Source: Caecitellus pseudoparvulus
Lineage: Eukaryota > Bigyra: Bicosoecida
DNA length: 64,000 nt
Direction: 5' to 3'
Assembly: GCA_965644315.1 (NCBI GenBank)
Contig: CBFFRQ010000080.1
Coordinates: 372,001 to 436,000 of the forward strand
Notes under the pieces: model-generated
Told to the model about the DNA's origin: nothing
The model's input: only the letters and a program-made list of their open reading frames with translations
The model's database searches: none
Position numbers and translations under genes: made by a program
Shown here: positions 11,777 through 23,928 of the stretch, in pieces
Layout of the letters: each line of letters opens with the position of its first letter
How positions within the stretch are numbered: the first letter of the stretch is position 1

Positions 11777-12844
11777 TCACACTACGTCAGGCACCGTCCA
11801 AGCAGCTGTCCAGAGAAGTGGCCCAGATGTGTCCACGAGCACCTCCTCTTTCTCCATGGCATTGGACGTGGAAACGAGGCCACCAAAGCCACACGTCGCG
11901 TCCTGCATGTCCCACTTCAGGCCGGCAGTCGTCAGGTGCTGCACTTTGCCGGCGATGGGTATGAGGCCACATGTGTCTCCTTGCCAAGAGCAGCGGCGAA
12001 TCCTGTACCGAGCCGCTTCTTGTTCGGAGTCTTCTGCCGGGCCGGGAAGGAGGACGGCGAAGCATTCTTGTCCTGCAAGGACCAGGCTGCCAAACGTTTG
12101 GCCCCAGTGGAAGAGAGCGTTGACGGACTGCATCTCCTGGTCCATGCGCCCGCCAAATGCACCGTAGACAACCACCTTGGCTTCCTGCAGGGAGCGAAGA
12201 GCAAGGAGCAGGTTTCAGTCCACACCAGCCACCATTTCCTCCGCAGTGGACACGTACCGAGGCGGCTGCCCCCAGATGCTCTTGCGCGTAGTGCAGGCAC
12301 TTGAACAGGTCGTTGCTGTCTTGCTCTGGGACATGCTCAATGTGAACGCCAGCCTCCCGTAGCCCTGCCAGAGTGTGCTCCGTGGCCGAGTCCAAGTCCC
12401 CCACAACCGCGAGCGGCTGTGAAGGGCAGATGAGCCCGGATCCTGCGGTCGGAGTCCAGAGCATGAGAATCGTCCTCCGGCAGCCTGGCGGAATGCCTGC
12501 ACGCACCAGACACGATGGAGTTGGCAGCACCATCAGCCAGGATATGAACGTCACATGCCTTCCACACCGATATTGCAGCTGACTGAAGGTCTCCGCAGCT
12601 TCCCTCTGCATTTAGCAAGACCAGCACATTGTGCTGCTGTTCGCTCGTGCTGGACAACCAAGAGACATCAACCAGCGTACGCGCTGCTGGCCCTGCCAAC
12701 AAGGCACCGGCACTCGTCCTATCTTTTGCCTCGCTTGCCCTGAGCTCTCGAAGCCAGCAGGTGTGGCGTGTAGCGAGCGTGATCAGGCGCACACGAAACT
12801 CACATGAAACTCCCCGCAAACTCTGAACCTGCACTGCATGCCAT
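11777..12844 (-). CDS. TPK1: Thiamine pyrophosphokinase
   Basis: TPK transfers pyrophosphate from ATP to thiamine, making thiamine diphosphate. Four exons (12844-12804, 12649-12507, 12442-12258, 12184-11777) sum to 258 aa plus stop, close to the 243 aa of human TPK1. Family motifs in order: HILADGAANS, AVVGDLDSAT, EQDSNDLFKC, VVYGAFGGRMDQ, GLKWDM and FGGLVSTSN, then PLLWT. These cover the catalytic alpha/beta domain and the beta-sandwich thiamine-binding domain. The first 154-bp intron is the least certain, because the N-terminus is short and poorly conserved. The start lies 61 bp downstream of the NEK stop on the same strand. Presence of TPK suggests thiamine is taken up or salvaged rather than only made as the phosphate. 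Confidence 0.88.
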
Positions 12845-12905
12845 AGGGGTAGTAGAGACCCAACACACGGAGAGAGAAAGAAAACAACAGCTACTTTGTG
12901 TGTAT

Positions 12906-14271
12906 TCATGCTTGTCCAAGCCGCGCCTTTGTGGGCAAGGGCTCCTGCTGCATGGATGCTGCTGGCACTGGGGCAAGCACCGTACGAGCAGCAGACACAC
13001 GTGCTGCGAGGGACGCCTCCCGTGCCGCGACGTCACTCTCCCGTTTTGCAACAGCAGCCTCCCGTGCCTTTAGAGCCCGCATCTTGCTGCTGTAGCTCGC
13101 TGAGAGGTTGTACTCGCGCACAGCCAAGCTCGCCTCTCGAATGTGCAGACGCATGCCGGGCAAACGCTCAAGCTCCTCCACAGTTGGCCGAGCACTGCTC
13201 TCCAATTGCAAGCACCAGCGCACAGCCCTGTACAACTCATCTGAGTACTTCTCTGGCAAGCGTGGGAACTTCCCTGTGTTGATCTTCACTGCCAGCGCCA
13301 GCTGGTTTGCTGCATCAAAAGGCGGCGCGAGGGCTGCCATTTCGTAGATCAGGCAGCCCACAGCCCAAATGTCAGACTTCTCATTGTATCTGGTCTCGTT
13401 GATCATTTCCTGTGACCGGCAGGGGAAACGCCATTGCGTCAGTGCCCCGCCACGCTGATGAGCAGCACACTCACAGGAGACATGTAGAACGGTGTCCCAA
13501 CGTGTGTGTAGGCGTACTTGCTCTGGGAAGCAAGTTGCTTTGCGAGGCCGAAGTCCCCCACTTTCACTCTGCCCTTGCTGTCCAGCATGATGTTGCCGGG
13601 CTTGATGTCCCGGTGCAGCACCGGACACGTGACACCCTTGTCCTTCCTCCTGTGGCACTCCTTCAGGGCCAAAACCACCTGGGCAAAGCAACTCCAGATG
13701 AACTCTTCGTCCAGTTGAGTTCTGTGCCGCACGAAAAGCGTCAAGCAGTGCTCCACAAGCGACCACCCAGCACCACACCAAGGCACCTCACGAACCCTTC
13801 GCGTTGACACTTGCGGATGATGCGGCCGATGTCTCCACCCTCACAGAACTCCATGATGATGTTGATCGTTGTGCTGGCTTTGTCAACGATTCGGTCATAG
13901 TACCTTACAATGTATGGGTGCCGCATCTCGCGCAAGATGTTCACCTGTGCGGCACACCCGCCACACGTGCCTCGAGCACATCACAGCGTAAGCAGTTCGC
14001 CGAGCTCACCTCCGAGACAACTAACTGCTTCTCACGCTCACCCATGCTTCCATAGTTCATGGCCTTGCACACGAGAGTCTGCAGCCTCCGCAAGCGATGC
14101 ACTTCATGCACCCCTGGCACAGCCGTTACCACACGAAACGCCAGCGAAACTCACACGGCCGTCACTCTTGCGCTTCACCTTGGAAACAGTGCCAAAAGAA
14201 CCCTGCCCGATGACTCCAAGCACTTCATACTGCCCAAGGGCACTGCTTCCGATCCCGCTCTCTGCCGCCAT
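12906..14271 (-). CDS. NIMA-related (NEK2-like) protein kinase
   Basis: Five exons (14271-14155, 14078-14010, 13944-13796, 13721-13475, 13409-12906) give 361 aa. Introns are 65-76 bp. The kinase domain is nearly complete from the N-terminus: GQGSFGTV, VCKAMNYG (lysine), NILREMRHPYIVRYYDRI, HRDIKPGNIM, DFGLAK, THVGTPFYMSPEM and EKSDIWAVGCL. NILREMRHPYIVRYYD and KECHRRKDKG are hallmark NEK2/NIMA strings. The C-terminal 70 residues form a short coiled coil (REAAVAKRESDVAAREAS). NEKs act in mitosis, centrosomes and cilia, which fits the CEP164-like genes further along, though linkage proves nothing. The exon 3 donor (GTTCGT) is inferred from frame. An in-frame ATG at 14292 would add seven residues. 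Confidence 0.9.
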
Positions 14272-17200
14272 GGCTGCAGCGGCAACCAGCAAGCTGAAGA
14301 GCGGCCCACCTGCAGCTCACAAACCCAAGCTCTGCGCAAACCAGGCCCAGGATGAAGCTGACAGTCTGCGCAGATCCAAGCTCAAATCACAAGGAAGCCT
14401 ACTGGTAGATTTACTTGCCTGAAGCCGAGAGCAGGACTGAGATTTGATGGGACTCAAGCAAGTGCGAAGCCAGCCACTATGGGCATCGGCGGCAACCATG
14501 TCAAGCGCACAACGCGGGGCACCGACACACTGCAACTGCTCACAGCAACAAAACGTGAGCATGCCCTTTTGAATACTAGTGCCGTTTCTTCAGTTGTCAG
14601 AATTCACGGCGAGAAGGGAGTCACACAGCGTGCATCTGACCGCACAAAGATACAATCGCAGAGATCAGCACCACGTACTCTAGTTCGCTGCATAAGTCAA
14701 CAACGCCGACCACAGAGCAAAGAACAACAAGAAATTCGAACTAAGCAAATAGGCGAGAAGTTCTTGACGAAGATCAAGACGATAGACCGATCACGAGTCA
14801 CACATTATCGAGTGCTCATCTTTCTCCCGCAAACAAGCTTTCTAGCACGTTGCCAAATGTGACAAGATCCTTCATCCTTGCAAGCGCTCTGATCCAGGCA
14901 CACCACACAGTATGCCTGACCAAGCACAGCTGCTCTCCTCATGAACAACTGCGCACATCGGAAAGATAGAGTGCTCTCTTCTGCTGGGGTGGGCAACACC
15001 TACCTGTCAAGCAGGACCACAGAACACCAACAGCTCAGCCAAACCCAAGCGAAAAGTGGGAACTGCAGATGCTGGGGGCACACAGCACATTCAATGCCCG
15101 CAGAGATCGCTGACCTGGACAAAGGCCGCAAATTGCACGAGCAGACAGATAATGCAGTGCGGCTGGTACTCGCTATGCATGTGACCGCGAAAACTCTTTA
15201 AATCTCTCAAGTCCTTGAAAGCTCAAGGTATGAGTATGCGCACATGAAGGTTTCAACAGTGATCTGTGAAGGGAAACCCACGAACTTTAGAAAGTTTGGG
15301 TTCGGCTGCCAAGTTCCACATGTTTCCCGAAGAAATCACCAAGGCAGGCATTCTCGGAATTGAGTCCCATTTTGGAGCTCTCTTGCGCAGAAGAACTCGT
15401 AAGTTTTGAGTTCTGTGATTGATCGCGTCTTGGGCATGTAACTTGAATCTCACACGGATTTCGTTTGTGGCTCTGAAGAGATTAGATACTTTCAAACAAA
15501 TGCATTGTGGTCATTGAAGCATGACATTTGTCCACGAGGCTCAAGGAATCCTCTCCTTTGAAACTCTCGTTATCCACACATAGAGTATGTCTACTGAAGA
15601 ACATCGCATGGGAACTATGGACAGAAATCTTTGTACACGAGCACTTGCACGTTACATGAGCTCGCGAGAAATATTCCTGTTCCGCCACCCTTAGAGGGTT
15701 GACTAGAATGAGACATTGGAGGTGCAAACGAATGGCGCAATGCTGCGCACTCATCGTATGGTGTTTCGTCCAAAGTTTGCTACAAAGATGATCTTTGTGC
15801 CAGTGTCCCAGACCAAAGCCATTCTATCGAATGAGGTTCGCAATTTGTCCCATGTGAATTACCAAAGCGATGAATATTCTTATGCTTGTTGCATTGGACC
15901 AAACAACTTGCGCTGTGTAGTCGAACAGGTTCGGTTTTGCTCCGAACGTTCAGTGTTCTGCAAGATCCTAGCTGTTTCCAATGTTCATGTTCGGATTTTT
16001 TCCATGAGAATGCACGAGAGGCTTACTTTGTGCATCTGCCCGAAGTATCGACAGAATTTTGATAAGTTTGTATTGTTGGGATAATGCTGCGACTCTTAGG
16101 GATTCAAGGATTCTGCGGGGATCAATGCATTGAGCTTTCATGTTCTGATCAAGTTGCTTGGATGCGTTGTACTATGAACTTGCCAATTACACCGATCAAG
16201 TGCCAAAGGTGAGTGTGTCGCAAGTGGAGTTTGCCTTGACAGTGTATGCAGATGCCTCGGAACAAGGCCATGTACTTTTTCGCAAAGGTCTGTGTGTGCA
16301 AAGCATCTGACATGTTGGTTACAATGCTGATCTGTAGGCAGAAGCTGAGTTTCTTGGATGAACACTTGATACCAGCAGGTACGAAGATAATGTCCGCATC
16401 CATGCAAGGTGCCAGTGCCGTCAATGTTGGTCAGCAGTGTTCCCTGACCTCTCGCTGATTGAGTAGTGTGACAGCAGCACGAGGTATTGAGTGTTGTGTT
16501 GCTGTTGTGTGGAAAATCAATGCTTGCTCTGCTTCTGGGTGGCGCTTCTGTGTCTTTTCGGTGGACAGGAGCATGCTCGTGCATGTCATTGGTTCCTAGT
16601 ATACTGCGTGTGTTGACATTTCTTTGGTTGTTTCTGCACAGCATGTCCTTCTTTCCACATTGGGATTGTGTCAGCGTTGAGTGCTAAGATGATTAAAGGC
16701 TGTGCATTCAGACTGGCGACCAAGAACTGAGTTTGGACGATGGTGAACCTACCAAACCAACACACTGGAAGTCTTTTCGCTATTGTCAAAGCGTTGTGAA
16801 ACGTTCTTTGTTCTATCACGTCTGGAGGATGTGGAGTTTGGTTTGCAGAGGTTTTCCAGCTCTGGCATGTGTTTTGCGATTGACTTCGCTTTCTCAGCTT
16901 GAAGAAGGATGGGAAATTGATATTGTTCATCGGTGAGCGGTTGTGATCTTCGAAGTCAAGTGGTGTTTGAGGCTTTCGTTTTGACTTCTGGTTCAACATC
17001 TCTGTCGTATTCTGTGTTCCTGACAGCTTAGTCCTCCGTCGTGCGCATGGGCATGGAGTGGCCCTGCTGGCATCGAAGGGAATCAATCTTGACGCCATTT
17101 GCGCTGTTTGAGCCCCGTCCAATAGGATTGCATCTTCTGTTGTGCTGGCAAGGCTGGCTTGTGACTTCGTGCGCAAGCGCAGGTCAGTCAATTCCCCAAA

Positions 17201-17376
17201 TCGTCTGCACATGCAACGTTGGGCAGCTGGCACACTCGGTGAGTGCGATCAAAGACCCATGTCATTGTGCCAGCTGTGCTCCGGCAGCGATCTGAGTGTG
17301 GTTCTTAGAGAGGCACGCTGTGAAGTTCGGCGCTCTCCAGTGACGTCGACGCAGTGCAGTGCGTGCTGCAGGAGGG
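14272..17376. other. 3.1-kb AT-richer island without a recognisable gene
   Basis: Base composition changes visibly around 14.5 kb and returns to normal near 17.1 kb. The left part (about 14.5-15.2 kb) is A-rich on the plus strand and the right part (about 15.2-17.0 kb) is T-rich, so strand skew switches inside. ORFs here are short (at most 215 aa, 17233-16586 on the minus strand). They overlap on both strands and show no family motif, codon bias or splice-joined frame. No tRNA, rRNA, terminal repeats or transposase/reverse-transcriptase motif was found by eye. The ends presumably include the NEK promoter and that of the next plus-strand gene. Confidence 0.5.
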
Positions 17377-20300
17377 ATGAGCATGAGTGGTGCCTGTGAG
17401 GAAGGCTTCTCAAGCACGCAGCGCAGGTTGGCACTGCTGCAGTGCATCTGTTGGTGTGAGGAGTGGAGAGATGCCGTGAGCTGCTTCTTGGCGGCAGCAA
17501 GGCCAGTGCAGGCTGGGAAGGCAATCGCCGGGTTGGCCGCCCGTGCTCAAGCCCAGCTTGCTTTGTGGGAGAGACTTGTGGTGTACAACTGGAGTTCAGG
17601 CGATGGTGATTTTCTCCAGCATTTGGTGGTGCAGCTGCTGGCAAGAGCGTCGTCGAGCGGGCTGCAGCAGGTTGCGGAGATTGGGTATGAGTTTGCTGGG
17701 AGTGGTGGTGCAGCGGGCCACTCTGACGCCTCGGAAGGGATGTTGATGGCGCTGCGGGCTGTAGATGCAGCTGAGCAGAATGGCCTTGCTTTGACTGCAC
17801 ACTCTTGCTTTGGCTCTGCCCTGTCCCATCGTGCAGCGGTTCTGGAAGCTCTTGGCGTGGCAGAAAGGTAAGTTCACGCTGTCGCAGCGACTGTGGCCTT
17901 TGCCAATCACAGCCACGCTGTTCGCAGGCTGCACGGGGCATGGTCAGAGAAGGTGTCCAGAGAAGTCCCTACTTCGATGGCAGTGCGAGTGGGAGCGATT
18001 CACAGGTCTGTCATGAAGTTCTCGGGGGAATTAAGCTCGGGCGGCGGTGTCGGAGGCAATGCTGCAGCCGTTGGCGAAGCTGTTGCAGCTGTCGTTGGGC
18101 AAGGAACGTCAGCTTTCCAGCTGATGGACTGGATTGGTGCCATACTGCACACCCTTGACGATGCCGGGGCGCTTGGTGCGCCAGTGGCGCGAGTTCCCGG
18201 GCCTGCCATCGTGCGTAGTCTGGACACCGCCCTGCGTGAGGTGGACGTGGTGCTGTGGGAGCGGCTGCACAGCTACAAGGCTGGGCCCGAGGCATGGATT
18301 GGGGCTGCTGCGTCGACGTTGTGTCTCTCTGGGCCAGGGACATCAAGGCGGAGCGTGGCGTGGGTCTTAAGCTCAGTGCTTGCATTGGGTTGGGTGGGGC
18401 TCTTGGCGGTCATGCTTGGCAGGTGTCTCTGCCTGCGGGAGGAGCTGCTCAAGGCAACATCGACAAGAGCGTGCATGCGACTTGCAGGTGGGCTGGAGGG
18501 CCCGGGGCTGGACAGCGATGCAGCGACGGCAGCGTTGGCCAGAGCAGGCGTCTCTGTCGCCTGGCTCGGCAGTGTGATCGTGACTGCGATCGGCGACGGC
18601 GAGTCCGAGCAGCGCCAGGCGCGGGTAGATGCTGCCTTGATGGGTCGTGCGAGGGCTACTCAGCTAGTTGAGGCATATGGAAGCGAGGTTCGGGGTGCTG
18701 CTTCTGCTGATGTGGATCGCCCAGACTCGGACAAGCTTGTGGAGTGGCAGAGTTCTGACAGTGATGATGGCGCTTCAAGCTTGCCACCACCACAAGAAGA
18801 GCCACCTAGTGATGCTCATGATGCTGATGTGCGGGCTATCGCACCGTCTACGGCAGAGGTGCGAGGGGGCGACGGGGTGAACCGGACAAACCCTGCAGCA
18901 GCAGCTGCTGGTTCCATGAATCACCTGGCGCAGCAAACCTCCCCGGCTCCGTCGGGTGGGCAGCCGTCAGTCCTGCACATTCAATCTCAGCAAGGGCACG
19001 TGGAAGAAGGCTCAGCGGCATTTTTGTTCCATGCAGGGGACGGTTCTCATGAACGAGTGCTGCCAGATGCGGTGCTGCATGCCTTGCGTGTTGCTGAGCA
19101 CGAGCAGTCACGCTCATTATTCCAGGAGGAAGCAGTCGACGAGTCTCCAGAAGGAGAGGAGTCTGATGATGACGATGACAGCACTGCCACACTGAGCTCG
19201 GCGTCGTCAGGAGAACCTGTCGCATCTCGCTTTGCTCCGCAGACTCCGCCGCTGTCGCCCTCTCGCTCCCCCTCACCCCATGAGGATGCGCGTTTGACGT
19301 ACATGGAGCCTCTGCCGCGCAGTCGTGCGGACAGTGTTCTCCCCCTGCCTCTCATGCGGCGGAACAACCTCTCTCCCCTGCCTGTACCTGCGGAGGAAGG
19401 CCAGTCAGCTGTCGAGAGCGGCGAGAGACAAGTCGAGGCCGCAAAGCAGCGCTTGCCCTCGTCGGGCGAGGACACAAGTCAGGCCGAATCACGTGCTCTT
19501 TCCTCACAGGTCTCCGAGACCTTGGCTTTCCTTATGGGGGGTGGGGGGTTGCTGTCTGCGGCGGAAGGTGGCCACAGTGCATGGGAGGACGATGCGTTGG
19601 ATGCCATTGCATCGCGGCTGCGCCCCACTCCGAAGCCTGAAGCAGCCCCTAGCCCACCGCCACCTCCGGCCTCTCCATCGTCCGATTCCAGTGCAGGTGC
19701 CGACGAGGACCATGAGCTGGAACAGCAAGGGCACGAGGGTGGAGCATCTGACGCGGACAGCGACGGTTGCAGCCCGCCACAGTGGTCGCCTGCCTCTGGG
19801 TCACCCCACCGCGCTTTCGTGGGCCACACTGAGTCATCGGCACGCGACGCAGAGGAACGTGTGTTCCACGAAGGCGACTTTGCTGCGTTGCACGCGCGCA
19901 GCCAGCGCAGAGCGGCTGTTCGGGATGGCCGTATTGGGGCAGGTGACGCTCCAGATGAAGCTTCCTTCTTCGTTCAAGCTGAAGGGGACTCACCCCACTC
20001 CACCGGCCCCACAGCTCTGCTGCCAGCTGACGTGGAGCACCTGGACTCTGACGTAGGTGCGGCTGCCCCGGAGGCTTCCCTGCGGGAATCGCTGCTGGGC
20101 TTGCTTGCGCAGCTGCAGCAAGGCGGACGGCCTGGAGTGACTGCCAGCCCCCCGAGGGTGAGAGGGACGCTGTTTGGGGCAAGCCAGCCCACCGCAGGCC
20201 TTTCCGCATCAGAGCACGCTGGGGCGCCTGTGAGCTCGCCGGGGGAGGCGCAAGACTCCGTTGCCATCAGGGCCCTGCCACAACGCGCCCCTGCGCCTTC

Positions 20301-23300
20301 GTTCCCTGACAGTGACTCCGACAGTTCGGCAGGCTCCGACCTTGAACGAGAACCTTCGCAACCACCACCGCCGAGCAGCCCGCCTCCTGAGGATGTCGGA
20401 GAGTGTGTGCGAACAAAACTGCCATCAGAAGGGAGCACTGTACTCGGCGCTCAGGGAGCTGCCTCGTTCAAAACGCCTAGTAGGCCAGCGAGACTGGCGC
20501 CTTCACCAGCCTCTCCTAGCGATCAGTTCTGGCGTGATTCTGTTCGTTCACAAGAACATCGTGAGGCCCAAGCCGCAGCACGGACAGCACACGGAGCGCT
20601 GGTGTTGGTGGCAGCCCAGCTGGCAGCCATCAAGGCTGAGGCAGAAGGCCCGGCATCTGACCCCTCTGTGCACATGACAGAGGCGTACGCATCCATCGTG
20701 ACATCTGCAGCGGCGTTTGAGGCTGGCCAAGAGCGGAACCTGCGGATCTTGGCACACGAGCTGGGCATGCCTGTGGAGCAGCTGCACGAAGTCGTTAAGG
20801 CAGCTGGAGAAGCACCCCTTCCTGAGTCGGAGCCTCCTGCACCGCCTCAGCAGGCTGTAGGGTACTCACCCGTCGACCAGCCAACTGAGCCCCCGCCAGT
20901 GAGGCACCCAGTGCGCCGCGGTGCCCCGGCCCAACTTGCACAGCGGCCGGGCCACACCCCAACTCACAGTCGTCAAGGTCGGGCAGGGGCAGTACCGCGG
21001 CCAGCTCTCGCTCAAGATGGCCCCTCGAGGCAGCGTCGCCCCCCAGCTTTAGATGCGGCACCGTTCCAATCGGAGGAGGACAGTGAAACCCCACGAAGCA
21101 ATTTGCCCAGGCCTGTGAGGTCCTCTCCTCGCCAATCACAGCCTGCAAAGCACGGGGCTGGTGCCTTCTCCGCCCTCGGCTTGTCGGCGCGTTTTCCTCG
21201 CAAGGATTCCTCTCGTTTGACCACGCCAAAACAAGCTGCGGCTTCTGGGCTCGCAGGAGAGGGAGAGCCACAGTCTCTGCGGCAGCGACGCATGGCGGCA
21301 GCGCGCGCCAAGTCTGCGCCCAAGGCCCGGTCCTCCAGGCGACCGCCCCAACGACGCCCCCGGCCCACTCCAGAGCTCGCTGCCGCAACGCCACAACGCG
21401 CAGCGTTCAGCCGCCTCGCCTCCTCGCAGACTCTGTCGAGTCTGGCCAGACAGCAAGCCATGGCGCAAGAGGCCGGGGCTCGCGTGCAAGCGCATGAGGC
21501 GAAGGGTGGGCCAGTGCGGCGCGCAGCGTCAGTCTCGCGAGCCTCCCTGGAGCGCCTGCACCAAGGCAAGCCCCGAACACGCACAGCGTCGAGAACTGCT
21601 CCCCCGGCACCGGCGCATTCGCCACCTGCGCCATCTCCCAGCACCACCCCAGTGCGGCAGCCCCCCACTGAGAACTCGGAGCAGCAGGAAGGCCCGAGCG
21701 GGTGGGTGTCTGAGGCTGGGACCACCCCTGCTGTCTCCCTGCGTCCCGATGGCACGGTGGAGACAGGGGCTGGTCATGATTCAAGTGACTACGACGACGA
21801 TGGCTTGCAGTCAGCTGTGGATGCAAGTGTCGAAATGGCCCGCGCGCCCCGCATGCCAAGCCCCGAGTCGACTTCTCGCCCCAGCACGCCTGCATCCACT
21901 GGTGGGCAGGACGGCAGCATGGAGCCGGCTGCGGCGCAGGCTGCCATGCACCGCCGGGCCTACTTGGCCGCTTCCGGCGGCAGCCTTGGTCCGGCTTCAA
22001 CACAGCCTGCAGAGACCAGGTCAACGACGCCCCCCCTGCGCCCAGCTCAACATGCAGGGGCTGAGGGTGCACGTGCAGCACCGCCACCCCCTGCTCTCTC
22101 CGATTCCCCGTGGCATGGCCCATCCCGCAGACAGGCTGCCACGGAGACGGAAGCTTCTCTGGTTGCTTCTTCCTACCGCACCGACTCCAGGGGCTCCCTG
22201 CTGCCGCGTGTGTCTGCAGAGCTGCAGCACTTGCGGGCGGAGCATGCCATGGAGTGCGGCTCTGATCCCCCTCCCCCGCCTTCAGCTTCAATTCGAGAGC
22301 TGGCGGAACGGATGCGGAGGACACTAGGGATCGAGCCCGTCACAGTCAAGCCAAACCAGGGTGCCCCGTCAGAGCAGCGGCAGCATACAGACCACTTGGC
22401 CGCGGTGGCTCAGGCAATCTCCAAGGCTGCCGGGAAGCAAGGGGCTGCTGCCATGGAAGCTGCCGTTTCCGAGAAGATTGCAGCTGTGAGGTTCCAGCCT
22501 GCTGCTTCATCAGAGACACACACACGAGACAGCAGTGACGTGCCCCATACAACTGAGGTTGAAGCTGGTGCAGGAGAGCCCGCACAAGCTGAGCAGCAGC
22601 CAGGCGAACACTCACCAGCACCACCAGCAGCAGCAGCAGCACCTGCCCCTGCGCCTGGGCTGAGCATGACAAGTATCACCGCCATGCTGGCAGACATTCG
22701 TCGCCATGCTGCAGAAGAGCATGAGTCGTTTCGCACCAGCGTGCGTGACTTGCACTCTCGAGCTGACGAGTTCGAGCACGACTCCAGGGCCCAGGCTGCT
22801 CCAGCTCCTGAGACAGCCCAAGACGAGGCAGCCGTTTCATCCGAAGCAAGCCCCCCCTTCCAAGATTCAGCAGAGTCCGAAGTGGAGCAGGACGCCCCAG
22901 AGAAAGACCCGCGAGGTCCATTCTCAGCCCCTGGCCTCGTGTGGCCACCTTCGTTCGCAAGCACACCCCACGCATACTCCCAGCGAGTCGGAAGTCGCAC
23001 GGCACACCTGCTGTATCATCGCTCAACGGGCTTCTTGTACAACACGAAGCAGGGCCTGTACATTTCCCCGGACGGTTTTGCCGGCCAGCCCAGGACACGC
23101 TTTCAGGTCAGCCCCAGCACCGGGCAGTTTGTCCCTGCCCCCCCTCGCCAGGCTGCTGCGGCGCCGTCGAAGGCAAACCCCACGAACCCAGCACTGCCCG
23201 CCCAGCCAGCAGAGTCTAATGCCGTGGAAACCCCGGTCTCTGCGGAAGCCACTGGTAGAGGCATGTCGCGAGCTGAGGGTGAGGCGTTCTTGCGCAGTCT

Positions 23301-23847
23301 GTGTGGCGGCCAGCGAAAGGCCTCGTCACCACCCCACACGGTGAATCAAGTGAAAGCTGACGACAGCGATGCCAGCATTGACATTGGGCTTGCTTGGCTT
23401 GCGGCTCGGAAGCGCCAGCGGCAAAAGCAGCGTGCCACTGGCCCCGGCTCCGCCCAAGCGCACGCCTCCTCCACAGTCTCCACCGCGGCCAGTCCATGGT
23501 CGGTGTCAGACCGAATTGTGGAGCAAGCCGATGCAGTGATGCGGGGTCAGTCTAGCGCACTTCCTGAGCGAAGTCCAGCTGCAGTGGCTGGCCTCAGTGC
23601 CCAGGAATCACACGAGGCAGGCGCACCTGTGCAATCCTTGCATGCGGCAAACAGGGCAGCACCCAAACCACCGCAGCGCTTGCAAGAGGATGTGCCGCCA
23701 CCCCCTCCAGCTTCCCCCCCCCCACCACTCCATGAGGTGGAGGAGGGGCAGTCTTCGAGCTCCACGCCGGCCAACACTGCTGCTGCGGCCCTCCTGGCAC
23801 ACGTTAGCCCGGCCCCCCTTCCTGGACGCCGCCGCGTTCGGCGGTAA
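17377..23847 (+). CDS. Very large, mostly disordered Ser/Pro/Ala-rich protein (2136 aa)
   Basis: Two exons (17377-17867, 17928-23847) around a 60-bp GTAAGT intron keep one frame over 2136 codons. The first 350 residues are helical and ordered-looking, with a hydrophobic patch near VAWVLSSVLALGWVGLLAVM that could be membrane-associated. The rest is dominated by acidic, Ser, Pro and Gln runs with SP/TP sites. Near residues 1850-1890 an aromatic repeat (LLYHRSTGFLYNTKQGLYIS, then FQVSPSTGQF) resembles an OCRE-like octamer repeat, a peptide-binding fold of RNA-processing proteins. That resemblance is weak. The C-terminus is basic (GRRRVRR). I do not recognise a homologue. Extra introns in the low-complexity region cannot be excluded. 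Confidence 0.65.
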
Positions 23848-23928
23848 TGCACGCACTTAAGCAAAATCCCCCAGCAAGCATCATTACATCGGTTTGTATG
23901 GTCACCTTCAGCTTTCCTCGCAAGCACC

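Noticed and set aside
16149-16424. Minus-strand frame containing KKYMAL, recalling the AEYMAL motif of Ty1/copia elements
   Set aside because: I read all three minus frames over about 15.7-16.4 kb. Stops are frequent and no protease, integrase, YVDD or RNase H motif is present in order. The match is a short coincidence.
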